A stretch of 64,000 bases of DNA from Chamaecrista fasciculata (Eukaryota > Streptophyta > Magnoliopsida > Fabales > Fabaceae). Under the pieces are notes generated by a model. That model worked only from the letters and a program-made list of their open reading frames with translations, made no database searches and was not told the DNA's origin. The DNA lies in NCBI GenBank assembly GCA_003254925.1, contig QANZ01032149.1:149184-213183 (forward strand). Direction: 5' to 3'. The translations under genes were made by a program, and so were the position numbers. Shown in pieces: positions 47,871-57,640 of this stretch (position 1 is its first letter; each line of letters opens with the position of its first letter).

Positions 47871-50800
47871 TCCCCCCTTAAACTGAGGGTGCTTGTCACA
47901 AACCCTCAGTTTAGTCCTGAGAATATTGAAGCGATTATAAGCCAAAGGTTTGGTGAAGATATCTGCTGTTTGATCAAGAGATGGAATATGAATGATGTCA
48001 AGAGATCCTTGAATAACTTTGTCACGAACAAAATAGATATCTAGCTCCATATGTTTAGTTCTGTTATGAAGGATAGGATTTCTAGACAATGCAACAGCAC
48101 TAGAATTATCACAGAACACAGTAGGTTTGGAAGCTATAGGAAGACAGAGTTCTTGAAGCAGAGATGATACCCAAGTGATTTCTGTTACTAATGAAGCAAT
48201 GCCACGATATTCAGCTTCTGTACTTGATCGAGCCACTGTTGGTTGTTTCTTAGAACTCCATGAAATTAAATTGGGTCCTAAATACAAAGCAAAACCAGAA
48301 GTTGATCTTCTATCATCTGGATCATTGGCCCAATCTGCATCACAGTACCCATTTAAAGTAAAGGAAGAAGCAGGACTGAGTTGAATACCATGTGTATGTG
48401 TTCCCTTAAGATACCTCAAGATCCTTTTAACTGCTATCCAATGTTCTTCAAGAGGAGTACCCATAAACTGACACACTTTACTGACAGAAAAACTAAGTTC
48501 AGGTCGAGTTATTGTCAAATACTGCAATGCCCCAACAATAGATCTATAATGCTGAGGATCAGACATATAAGTGTCACCATGCTTTGTGAGCTTCAGTCCC
48601 CCAACCATAGGTGTATTCATAGGATTAGCATCAGTCATTTTAGCTCTAGCAAGCAAATCAGAAATATATTTTGATTGACACAAGTGCAATGTCCCATCTG
48701 AATGAGTAATAACCTCTATACCAAGAAAGAAATGTAAAGGACCTAGATCCTTTAAGGCAAATTCAGAGTTGAGTTGAGTTTTTAAAGACTGAATAAAACT
48801 AGAATTGGAACCTGTGACAATGATATCATCAACATAGACAAGAATATAAGTGACTCCTACTGCAGACTTGTGAACAAACAAGGAAGGATCACATTTACTA
48901 CCAGAAAAACCAAGTTTGACAAGTGTAGTAGCTAGTTTCTGGAACCAAGCTCTTGGAGCTTGCTTTAAACCATATAATGACTTGTGTAGCTTACACACTA
49001 AGGATTTATCAGCATGTTCAAAGCCTGGAGGTTGCTGCATGTAGATATCCTCTTGAATTGTGCCATTTAGAAATGCATTATTGACATCCAATTGAGATAA
49101 AGACCAACCATTAGTTAGAGCAATTGTTAAAATAATGCGCACAGTAGTAGGTTTGATGACTGGAGAGAATGTTTCAGTATAATCAAAACCCTCTTGTTGA
49201 TGAAACCCCTTTGCTACAAGCCTAGCTTTATAGCGATTAATAGTACCATCTGGATTTTCTTTAACCCTATAAACCCATTTACAACCAATTTTCTGTCTGT
49301 CAAAAGGTAAAGGTACCAAAGACCATGTGTTATTTTTCATGAGAGCATTATATTCATCAGTCATTGCAGATTGCCAAAGAGGATTAGATAGTGCAGCTTT
49401 TGTAGATGTTGGTAAAACATGACTTAAGAAAGCCTTTGGTTTAAAAACTCCAGCTTTGGCTCTGGTTTGCATAGCATGTCCAGAAAGATCATAAGGTCTT
49501 TGAGACCCACGAGCAACCTGATTAGTCACAGTAGGTACAACACTGGAAACTGGATCATTAATAATGTCAGGATTATTATCAGATGAAGAAGTAGATTCAG
49601 TACTAGTAGAAGCAGACAAATCATTAGTAGATGGTAAAGAATTAGATGAAACATGTTGATCAACAGAAGACACAATAGAAGAAGATGAAGTAGGAATACT
49701 AGCAGGAATTCTAGAAGAAACTGGAACTGACTGAGATGAGGAATGCTCAGAAAAATGAGAAAAAGAGACCAAAGAACAAGGAAATTCATACTCATTGAAC
49801 TTCACATCTCTAGAGATATAAAGTCGACCAGAAGAAGACAAGCATTTGTAGCCATGATGCTGATGACTATAACCCAGAAACAAGCATTTTTCAGACCTAT
49901 ACTGAATTTTATGATTATTATAAGGTCTTAATAATGGGAAGCAAGAACAGCCAAAGACTTTGAGAAACGAATAATCTGGATCTTTATGAAAAAGAATGTA
50001 AGAAGGAGAAGAAAACTGTAATAATGGTGTAGGTAAAAGATTGATAAGGTAAGTAGCACAAAGAAAAGCATCATCCCAAAATAAAAGAGACATAGATGCT
50101 TGAGCTAACAAAGACAAACCAAGCTCAGTGATATGCCTATGTTTCCTCTCAACAGTACCATTTTGTTGATGTGCATAAGGACATGAAACTCGATGAATAA
50201 TACCATGAGTTTTAAGAAAAGAAGTAAAGGATCTGAACTCTCCACCCCAATCAGACTGAATAGCTTTGATCTTGGTATTTAATTGATTCTCAACAAGAAG
50301 TTTGAATTGCTGAAATATAGAAAATGCTTCACTCTTTGTTTTTAGGGGATAAATCCAGGTATAGCGACTAAAAGCATCAATAAAACTGATGTAATACCTA
50401 AAACCATTCCTAGAAACAGTTGGAGAGGGTCCCCATACATCAGTAAAAATTAATTCAAGAGGCATGGAATAAGAATGCAAAGAAGGAGGAGAAGGAAGCT
50501 TGTGCAATTTACCATAATAGCAAGCATCACAGAAGTCAGTTACATTTTTATTGCTAACTCTGATGTTACACTTTTTGAGTACATTAGCAACAATAGCAGA
50601 ATGAGAGTGGCCAAGCCTTCTATGCCACAGAGTATATGAATCAATAGGAGAATTACAAGATACATCAGAGTTACAAGACACAGAAGAAGAAGCTATAGCA
50701 GAATTACAAACGAAATTGAAATTGGAATTGCTAACAGAATTTGAACAAACAGAATTGTCAACAGAAGAACTTGAATTTGACAAATGAACTAAAGGAAATT

Positions 50801-52229
50801 TATCAAAGCAATAGAGACCATCAGGTCTGAGAGAACCTTGAAGGAGGATGTCCTTGGTTGCCTGCGATTTAACAAAACAGACAATAGGATGAAATTCGAA
50901 GAAAACATGATTATCTTGAGCAAACTTACTGACACTTAAGAGATTTTTGGTTATAGAAGGAACATGCATTAAATTGTTAAGAGAAAGATGAATTTGAGGA
51001 TTATATGGAGAAGAGACAAAAGATTGACCAACATGCTTAATAGAAATTGAATTACCATCGCCAATGAACACCTGCTCATTACCAGTATAAGAACCACAGT
51101 TCATGAGATTATTCTGAACATTAGTGAGATGACTAGATGCGCCTGAGTCAGGAAACCAAGCATTATCTGTGAGAGTGTCAGGAGTAGCTAGCAAAGCAGA
51201 CATATGACCAGTAGAAGAAGGAGCTCGAAACTGAGGACTAAAAGAAGGTCGAGGAGATTGTGTACTATTTCCAGCAAAATTAGCTAACTGATAACAAGAA
51301 GCAGCTACATGACCAAGCTTATTGCACAATTGACACTGAACTGGAGGTCTTTGAAAATTACCAAAACCACGACCAGAAAAACCACCTCTAAAATTTGAAC
51401 CACGAAAATTAGAATTAAATCTACCTCCTCGAAAATTATTGCCACGAAAATTTCCTCGATAAGGAAAACATCCAGTATTAGAATTGAACTGATTAAACCT
51501 CTCAGCATCACCACTAGTAGCCACATTGGCAGAAATTGGAGAATCAACAGGCTTCAGAAACTTAGAAATTTGAATCTTTTGTGCAATTAATAAAGAATGT
51601 AATGCAGAAACAGAGAGAGGCTCCGATCTAAGATTAACAGACGTAATAAAAGCACCATACTCCTCAGGTAAACCTTCTAAAATGCAACGTATATGCTCAG
51701 CTTCACTCACAACAGATCCAATAGCACGCAATTGATCAACTAATGCTTTAATTCGTAGCAAATATTCATTAATTGGTTTACTACCTTTCTTAGTGTTTCG
51801 TAACTCAGCTTGATACTGATGAATCTTTGCAGTCATATGGTTACCAAAATACTCAATAATTTTCTCCCATACCTCAAAAGATCTCGAACAACCAACCACC
51901 AATCGAAGCATCGAATCACCAAGAGAGGCAAACAACCAGGATAGCAATAGCTGATCCTGTTTTTGCCAAGAAACATACTCTGGATTAACTTTTCCAGCAA
52001 CCCGATCATCATCAGTAAGAAAATCAACAGGAGCAAGATCTTCACTACTAAGAAATTTCTCAAGACCATGACCACGAACTGCTGCTACAATTTGTTGACG
52101 CCATAAAAGAAAATTACTATCATCAAGCTTTGTACTAATTTTATGACTAAACGAAACAAGAGATGGAGAAGAAGTAGAAGAAGATGAAGGCGAAGAAGCT
52201 AAATTCGAAACAGGAGAAGAAATGGACAT
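47868..52229 (-). CDS. Intact copia gag-pol polyprotein (1453 aa)
   Basis: Start ATG at 52229, 8 bp below the primer-binding site; TAA at 47870-47868 is the first codon of the 3' LTR. Domains in order: gag (NFLLWRQQIVAAVRGHG; RGG/GRGF-rich basic stretch), zinc knuckle CQLCNKLGHVAASC, protease WFPDSGASSHLT, integrase zinc finger (LWHRRLGHSH ... CDACYYGK), integrase core (FTDVWGP, IQSDWGGEF where most relatives have TDGGGEF, then HQQNGTVERKHRH), reverse transcriptase (QLDVNNAFLNG, YVDDIIVTG), RNase H (CDADWANDPDDRRSTSGF, SSTEAEYRGIA, HNRTKHMELDIYF). Length and domain order are those of a full Ty1/copia polyprotein with no stop or frameshift. It encodes all functions for reverse transcription and integration. 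Confidence 0.95.
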   Translation of the reverse strand: MSISSPVSNLASSPSSSSTSSPSLVSFSHKISTKLDDSNFLLWRQQIVAAVRGHGLEKFLSSEDLAPVDFLTDDDRVAGKVNPEYVSWQKQDQLLLSWLFASLGDSMLRLVVGCSRSFEVWEKIIEYFGNHMTAKIHQYQAELRNTKKGSKPINEYLLRIKALVDQLRAIGSVVSEAEHIRCILEGLPEEYGAFITSVNLRSEPLSVSALHSLLIAQKIQISKFLKPVDSPISANVATSGDAERFNQFNSNTGCFPYRGNFRGNNFRGGRFNSNFRGSNFRGGFSGRGFGNFQRPPVQCQLCNKLGHVAASCYQLANFAGNSTQSPRPSFSPQFRAPSSTGHMSALLATPDTLTDNAWFPDSGASSHLTNVQNNLMNCGSYTGNEQVFIGDGNSISIKHVGQSFVSSPYNPQIHLSLNNLMHVPSITKNLLSVSKFAQDNHVFFEFHPIVCFVKSQATKDILLQGSLRPDGLYCFDKFPLVHLSNSSSSVDNSVCSNSVSNSNFNFVCNSAIASSSVSCNSDVSCNSPIDSYTLWHRRLGHSHSAIVANVLKKCNIRVSNKNVTDFCDACYYGKLHKLPSPPSLHSYSMPLELIFTDVWGPSPTVSRNGFRYYISFIDAFSRYTWIYPLKTKSEAFSIFQQFKLLVENQLNTKIKAIQSDWGGEFRSFTSFLKTHGIIHRVSCPYAHQQNGTVERKHRHITELGLSLLAQASMSLLFWDDAFLCATYLINLLPTPLLQFSSPSYILFHKDPDYSFLKVFGCSCFPLLRPYNNHKIQYRSEKCLFLGYSHQHHGYKCLSSSGRLYISRDVKFNEYEFPCSLVSFSHFSEHSSSQSVPVSSRIPASIPTSSSSIVSSVDQHVSSNSLPSTNDLSASTSTESTSSSDNNPDIINDPVSSVVPTVTNQVARGSQRPYDLSGHAMQTRAKAGVFKPKAFLSHVLPTSTKAALSNPLWQSAMTDEYNALMKNNTWSLVPLPFDRQKIGCKWVYRVKENPDGTINRYKARLVAKGFHQQEGFDYTETFSPVIKPTTVRIILTIALTNGWSLSQLDVNNAFLNGTIQEDIYMQQPPGFEHADKSLVCKLHKSLYGLKQAPRAWFQKLATTLVKLGFSGSKCDPSLFVHKSAVGVTYILVYVDDIIVTGSNSSFIQSLKTQLNSEFALKDLGPLHFFLGIEVITHSDGTLHLCQSKYISDLLARAKMTDANPMNTPMVGGLKLTKHGDTYMSDPQHYRSIVGALQYLTITRPELSFSVSKVCQFMGTPLEEHWIAVKRILRYLKGTHTHGIQLSPASSFTLNGYCDADWANDPDDRRSTSGFALYLGPNLISWSSKKQPTVARSSTEAEYRGIASLVTEITWVSSLLQELCLPIASKPTVFCDNSSAVALSRNPILHNRTKHMELDIYFVRDKVIQGSLDIIHIPSLDQTADIFTKPLAYNRFNILRTKLRVCDKHPQFKGG

Positions 52230-52254
52230 GATTACGCACTGGCTCTTGATACCA

Positions 52255-52496
52255 TATTAAGAAAATGTAATAGCAGAGAAGAAAAATCAGAAATGAAGAA
52301 GAAAGAATGTGTATTGAATGACTTGAATGAATCTGATTTACAAAGAGACATTTATAGAACCAATATTACAGCTCATGACTAAAACAGAAAGCTAACAGAA
52401 CTAAACTAATTATGCCAACTCAGCTAAACTAACTTGACAACTAAGCACAACTGAATTTGAAACTAAATGCAGTTGTTAACTGTATATCTCTCATTA
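52255..52496 (-). repeat. 5' LTR of copia element 47629-52496
   Basis: 242 bp, identical to the 47629-47870 copy by eye. Confidence 0.95.
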
Positions 52497-52681
52497 TTCT
52501 ATGAGGGCTTTCATCTCTTTCTTTCCACTTTTCAATTTCTATTCTTATCAGTTTGTGCTGAACGTGTATGTCGCTGTGTATGCTGTTGCTAATTAAGCTC
52601 CATCTATGTGACATCGTTTTAATATAATAACATAATAAAGTTGTCCTTCATGGGTTTATAAAATGAAATTTCATTTGATGA

Positions 52682-52770
52682 CCTTACCTTTCTCGACCTT
52701 TTGTCTAAGATCAAGTGTAATATTTGTTCTTATCTGATTCGTGGGCCATCGGCCCACATGATATTAAATT
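52682..52770 (+). pseudogene. U2 snRNA retropseudogene
   Basis: ACCTTTCTCGACCTTTTGTC, then TAAGATCAAGTGTAATATTT and GTTCTTATC, matches the conserved 5' half of plant U2 snRNA (usually ...CTCGGCCTTTTGGCTAAGATCAAGTGTAGTATCTG). About 11 nt are missing between two TATC repeats. Next comes the stem GTGGGCCATCGGCCCACATG and GATATTAAATT, where the copy ends, so the 3' half is absent. The branch-point-pairing GTAGTA reads GTAATA. Near-identical direct repeats AAATTTCATTTGATGA (52666-52681) and AAATTTCATTCAATGA (52766-52781) flank it, as expected for LINE-type retroposition. There is no upstream U-snRNA promoter element. The corresponding site 3' of CRP-6 (about 59975) lacks the insert. Confidence 0.85.
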
Positions 52771-52789
52771 TCATTCAATGAAAAAAAAA

Positions 52790-53953
52790 AGAATAAGAAA
52801 ATATTATGAAACGTAGTTTTAAGCATTTTCTTTTTGTGGTCAAAAACTTTCATTCATGATAAAAATTGTACGAGACCATACAACAACAAGCCACAACGAA
52901 ACCGAATAAGGTATAGATTTATTAATTTTAACATAGTTTTATGCTGCATAGATCAAATTACAATAATATAAGAGGATAAAAGAAAAATCTAAATAGCACA
53001 TCTAAAAAAGATCAAATCTATATTTAAGAAAAGATACACATAAATTTATAGATCTCCATAATTTTTTTTTTCATAAAAGAGAAAATTTTGAAGATAAATA
53101 AAAGAGGCAACACACCTCTCTTCTTCCCAAACTAAAGAAAACATACCAAAAAAACAAAAATGAGAGGAGTTTACCGTTGTCAACGACAACCCCTCTGCTT
53201 CATCTTCTTCACAAGAGGGCTAAACCCTAGCAGAGCTTTCCTTAGCCTTTCCTTAACCAATCTAATCGGGGTTAACAACTCTTACATAAACCGTAAAATA
53301 AAATAAATAGAAGGAAATATCTTGTGTAGTTGTAAAATTAATTTTGTTGGGGCAAGGTTAAAGAAGACATTTTGACATAAACCTCTATTTTATTTATATA
53401 TATAATATTACCATCATAATTTAAATTCTAATAGCAATTTATTTCATAAAATAGAAAATGGTATGATTTGTACGTACATGAAAAACATTGGAGCAAATAA
53501 GTAAATCAGTGGTATTTGCCAGTTAAGTAATTTAGTATAGTGATCATATCAAATCTCTCTTTGTCCGTTGAAATATATGTTTGAGTTTAATTGAATTAAG
53601 CTTAGTCACTTTTAAAAACTTACCAACAGACATAACGATTATATATTTAGATTTGAGAATGTTAGGACTGTATTGTGGAAGCCAATAGTAACCTCAATTT
53701 ATAACAAATTACTGTTCAAATATTAAAAAATTGAATTAATTTATAGATAAATTTCATATTGTAACGAGTCATTACCAAAGGTGTAGTTTCACAATTTTAC
53801 GAGAGTAAAAACAGTGTAGAAAAAGTATAGTCAAAACACCGTATTTAATTCCGCATAAAATTGATGTTAAGAGTCAAAAGGTAGCCAGAAATTAAGCTCT
53901 CCAACAACCATAATGAATTAAGTGTAATTTATCCTCAATTCCTTATCCAATGG
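52790..53953. other. No gene seen
   Basis: CRP-4 3' flank (AAGAAAATATTATGAA, shared with CRP-6), then AT-rich spacer. A 53150-53230 patch (GTTTACCGTTGTCAACGACA) is unassigned. Confidence 0.45.
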
Positions 53954-54129
53954 ATATTGCACAAAACTGATAGTTGCTCGATACAATCTTAACTTAATTA
54001 CTATAAAACAATTTGCAAAGTCTGCTGCTTTAATATGCGCTAGCTATACTACAAGAATATTGCACAAAACTGATAGTTGCTCGATACAATCTTAATTTAA
54101 TTACTATTAAAGCAGCAGACTTTGCAAAT
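53954..54129. repeat. Direct plus inverted repeat complex immediately upstream of CRP-5
   Basis: A 50-bp direct repeat (53954-54003 and 54057-54106, near-identical; core ACTGATAGTTGCTCGATACA) is combined with a perfect 24-bp inverted repeat (54011-54034 and 54106-54129; core TTGCAAAGTCTGCTGC). The right inverted arm ends 5 bp before the CRP-5 ATG, so the leader could fold into a long stem with a 71-nt loop. Confidence 0.92.
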
Positions 54130-54134
54130 TAATT

Positions 54135-54701
54135 ATGGAAAAACTTGCGTTCAAGTTGGCTCTTTTGATTGTCCTTGTGGTTATATCTGCATCTTGTGGT
54201 ATAATGATATAAATCTCCCTTTCTCCCTCCTTGGAATTTGGGTTTATTTTCGATTTCATTCTAAATTAGAGATTTATTTCATTATTTTGATTATTATTAT
54301 TTCATATATTAATAATGTTTTCATATAAATTTTGTTTTGTTTATAAAAATTAAGATTCAAAGCATATAGAGTAGTTTAAAAAAAATTAGTTTCCTACAAA
54401 AATATTGTCAATTTTCACCAGTGAAATTCATCTAAATATTTGACAATAAAAAATAAATAAAATATCAAAGTATATTAGATAGCTTTATTAAGAATTCTGA
54501 TGATATAAATATTATGATGAAACTGAAACTTTCTAGAAACATAAAGGACAATGCAAATGCTTGCCTTCAATCACACAAAATCACAACGTCGTTGTTTCAC
54601 CACAATCCACCAACACTAACTATGTTGCCCGAAGATTGCTCGTGTGTCCTAAACCTTGTGTTAGGTTGTGCTATGAACACAATTGTCACTGTCTCTGTTA
54701 A
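54135..54701 (+). pseudogene. CRP-5: cysteine-rich peptide pseudogene, module A mostly deleted
   Basis: Exon 1 (54135-54198, 64 nt, donor G|GTATAAT) encodes MEKLAFKLALLIVLVVISAS. Homology to exon 2 resumes at about 54521 as KLKLSRN, passing straight to KGQCKCLPS. The segment holding Cys 2-4 of module A is deleted and Cys 1 is Leu. A linker follows, then an intact module B (CPKPCVRLCYEHNCHCLC, stop 54699-54701). No good splice acceptor precedes exon 2, and the upstream part of the exon is missing. TATAAAA at 54002 lies 133 bp before the ATG, inside the repeat complex. Probably non-functional, unless a module-B-only peptide is made. Confidence 0.75.
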
Positions 54702-54960
54702 TTAATAACATCCACACGTATTCCTACTACATAATTTCTTCTAACAATAATAATATATAGAAGAATAAAATTTCTGGATGTGCTGAATTAGTGATATCAT
54801 ATTAATTAATACCAGTTGATTATTTGGATACTTCGAGGAATAATTTTGTTTAAAAATAGGACTTCTACTATAGAGTTTTGCTAACCAATAGATCACCTTT
54901 ATGGGAGGGGTTGTCATTCTTCTCTTTTCTAAAAGAGTTTTCTTTTTCTTTTTTTTTTTT

Positions 54961-55527
54961 GGCAAAACACCCTTTCGTGCCCCTAACGTTTGCGGTGACT
55001 TTCAGTTATGCCCCTAACGTTTCATTTGTGTTAGTTGTGCCCCCAATGTGAAACGTTAGTTTCAATTATGCCCCCAATTTCAATCATCCACAAAAACAAA
55101 CACCATTTTTGCACGATTTGAGCTCAATTTTGATCATATTTCATATGGGTTTTAATTTTCGGACATCACAAACTTGATTCCTTGGATCAATTTCAAAGAT
55201 TAAGTTTAAAATAGCCCCAAATCCGAAGAAAATCGGACTCGATGAACCCCAAAAAGGACCAAAACGAAATGTAGCAAAACGAAGCATTTTTCTCAAAATT
55301 TCCATGTGCAAAATGATCCTTAGGAGTCGAAAATGAGTACCCATATGAAATCTGATCAAAACCGAGCTCAAATCGTTTGAAAATGGTGTTTTTTTGGTGG
55401 ATGATTGAAATTGGAGGCATAATTGAAACTAACGTTTCACATTGAGAGCACAAATGACACAAATGAAACGTTAGGGGCATAACTGAAAATCACCGCAAAC
55501 GTTAAGGGCACGAAAGGGTGTTTTGCC
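54961..55527. mobile_element. Mutator-type fold-back element (567 bp)
   Basis: GGCAAAACACCCTTTCGTGC at the left and GCACGAAAGGGTGTTTTGCC at the right are exact inverted repeats, with arms continuing (CCCCTAACGTTT / AAACGTTA(A/G)GGG). It sits in a poly-T tract, so a 9-bp duplication (ttttttttt / tttttttta) is suggestive only. The core (about 55085-55400) shows further weak inverted symmetry. Confidence 0.8.
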
Positions 55528-56274
55528 TTTTTTTTATAAAGGATTTCTTCTTTCCACGATGGTGAAAAATATTTGTATTTTTGAAGTTTTATCTCCTACT
55601 TTAGGATCTGCAACTCGATTAGAACATATACAAGGAATAATAAGATAATGCTAGAGACCTAATTCTCATATAATATTACAAGGCGTGTTGCGCGGCTGGT
55701 AGATTTCTGATATAGTCATATTATTCATTATTTCAAGAGTTGTATTTCTGTTAATTAAGTTGTAATTCTTATTTTATTCTCAAGGTACAACATAGTGTAC
55801 GTGTTGTCTTTGCTATCATGTTCTTCTAGAATTATATTAGAGCATATATTAGAAGAGCAAATTTTAATACTCTTAATTGTTGCACTGGATGTCTTGCAAA
55901 ACTTTATGTATTTGGTCTTTGTGCCTTAATCTTATTCATCAATGAAGTAAAATTCCAATAAAATATTATTTTTTTTAAATTATGCACAATTTAAAAAAAT
56001 AAAACACCATCAATGTATATGCACAAATATTTATATTATAATTCATTCATCTTTAATTTAAGAAAAATTAGTCATTTCATCCTCATACTTTATGTTTTTA
56101 ATTTTAGTCCCTACAATTTTATTTTTTAGTTAAGTTCTTATACTTTATAAATATTTAGACTTTAGTCCTTATTATTTAAACTTTTCATATTTTTTTTTTT
56201 TTTTTNACTAAATTAAAAAATTGAGTAGATAAATCAAATAATTAACTTTTTCTTCAACTTATATATATATATAT
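55528..56274. other. No gene seen
   Basis: AT-rich spacer with a one-sided TTTTAGTCCCTAC/TTTAGTCCTTATT remnant at about 56095-56185 and a single N at 56206. Confidence 0.45.
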
Positions 56275-56704
56275 GAGTAAATTATACTTTGATACCCTGT
56301 AGTTTGACCCTATTTCACTTTGATACCCTGTGGTTTGAAACCTGACACTTTGGTACCCTGTGGTATTCTCCATTAATACTTTGGTACCCTATGGAACTAT
56401 TTTGTAATTTTAACCATAATAAATTTCTCAAAAATTACATATTGACCCCAAAAATTTTTTAAACTTTTCATTTTAGTCCTTAGATACTATGTATTCATGG
56501 ACCTATTTGTAATTTTTGAAAATTTTTTGGGGTCGATATGTAATTTTTGAAAATTTTGTTATGGTTAAAATTACAAAAAAAACTCCAAAGGATACCAAAG
56601 TTTTAATGGAGAATACAATAGGGTACCAAAGTGTCAGGTTTCAAACCACAGAGTACTAAAGTGAAATAGGGTCAAACCACAGGGTACCAAAGTGTAATTT
56701 ACCC
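56275..56704. mobile_element. Mutator-type fold-back MITE (GGTACC family), complete copy
   Basis: GAGTAAATTATACTTTGATA at the left and GGTACCAAAGTGTAATTTAC, then CC, at the right are inverted, with the arms complementary nearly to the centre. Flanks are both TATATAT-like, so the target duplication is ambiguous. Same family as 8527-8946 and 14908-15310. Confidence 0.78.
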
Positions 56705-57640
56705 TATATATTAATATGAAATTAAATTTTAAGTTGATTAATCATTCACTCTATTTATATATAGCGTCCTTGGCGAGCGTCGTAGGCGGCGGTGTAGCGG
56801 AAGCAAAAATGCCAATAAAATTAACCACTAAACAATTCCAAAAAGCCGGACAAATAAAATACAAATATACAATACTTTCACCTAAATTGTCCAAGGGTTC
56901 AAATAACAATATGTCTAATTATATTACATTAATCAAAGAATACAACTAAAATTATATATAACCTCTCACAATCACACAAGAGGTAGAGACATTATTTTAC
57001 AAAATTTGGGTACAAAAAACATCAACAAAATGAGCCTACAAAAATATATCTAGGGCAATATTCAACCTGAAATTAAAGATCCCCTAAAACAATATATTTC
57101 ATTCACAAGCTTCCTCCAACAAATACCCAAATCACCAAATACAAATAAAGTTGAGAGTCAAAATCGCACAAAAAAATAGCAGCAATTTCAAGACCCAATC
57201 AGAATATCTAAATCATCTCTAATCCAAAACCTTATTGTAGGATATGAAGAACATGATGTCAAAAATATGCCTTTAAAATTTCAGCTCAATCGAAGAAGAT
57301 CTCACTGTTAGATTTTTTTCGACAATGGATATTGTTCAAAGACGCTGTATAGGACACTCCTTAAATTTCAAAAATCCATTTCTACCAAAATAAAGCCTCA
57401 ATAAAAAAATGACCATATGATAACAAGAACAATATGTCAAGAACATACTCTCTAAATTCAACTCGATCGGAGAAGGTTTCACTGTTGAATTTTGTCAAAA
57501 GTGATTGCTGCTAGGAGAGAAAGAACTTTTCAGATCCACTTTCTCTCTCTCCCTCTCTGCGTTTTTCTCTCTCTCTCAAAATTTGTTGTGTGCTCTCTAC
57601 TTCATCTCATTCAAAAAAACTAAAAGCTAGTGTTGTCAAA
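56705..57640. other. No gene recognised; unexplained repeat-like sequence
   Basis: A GC-rich patch at 56764-56806 (GCGTCCTTGGCGAGCGTCGT) is followed by sequence in which two segments of about 100 bp resemble each other: 57235-57310 (ATTTCAGCTCAATCGAAGAA, TCTCACTGTTAGATTTTT) and 57410-57500 (ATTCAACTCGATCGGAGAAG, TTTCACTGTTGAATTTTG). A CT-rich tract follows (57538-57600). No coding frame was supported. Confidence 0.4.

Larger units (their letters stand above)
47629..52496 (-). mobile_element. Complete, very young Ty1/copia retrotransposon (4868 bp)
   Basis: LTRs of 242 bp at 47629-47870 and 52255-52496 show no difference on base-by-base reading. Target duplication ttcta (47624-47628 and 52497-52501). 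In the minus-strand sense, the primer-binding site TGGTATCAAGAGCCAGTG (52254-52237) matches initiator tRNA-Met, and an AAGGGGGGA polypurine tract (47871-47880) precedes the 3' LTR. LTR ends are TAAT...AATA, not TG...CA. One uninterrupted gag-pol frame fills the interior, so the element may still be mobile. Confidence 0.96.
47409..52550. mobile_element. Solo LTR in CRP-4 exon 2, itself split by a copia element
   Basis: 47409-47628 and 52502-52550 together form a 269-bp segment starting TGATACG and ending TTCTTATCA. It is flanked by the 5-bp duplication gtttg (47404-47408 and 52551-52555). TG...CA ends, a TATA-like CATATAAATATAG inside, and a 5-bp duplication fit a solo LTR. Its centre is interrupted by the copia element at 47629-52496 with its own ttcta duplication. 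Confidence 0.8.
46311..52592 (+). pseudogene. CRP-4: cysteine-rich peptide gene broken by frameshift, nonsense codon and LTR insertions
   Basis: Exon 1 (46311-46372) encodes MKKVTFKLAVSVVLLVVSAS but is 62 nt, two shorter than its paralogues, so joining to exon 2 (from 47219, TATGCAG|G) shifts the frame into an early stop. Exon 2 retains module A in the old frame (CRVDEDC ... CQGVALC ... CVC). The first Cys of module B is replaced by TGA (47386-47388). The exon is split at 47408 by an insertion; it resumes at 52551 as VCAERVCRCVCCC and stops at 52590-52592. Without the insert and one copy of its 5-bp duplication, module B is continuous, matching CRP-6. A foreign GC-rich stretch (about 46460-47100) also lengthens the intron. 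The TATA position is degenerate (TATATCA at 46214). Dead at three or more points. Confidence 0.85.

Noticed and set aside
48175..52075. Open frames overlapping the intact copia gag-pol
   Set aside because: Shadow frames; the 1453-codon frame has every expected catalytic motif.
52682..52770. Functional U2 snRNA gene
   Set aside because: 3' half missing, 11-nt deletion, changed branch-point-pairing bases, flanking direct repeats and no snRNA promoter.
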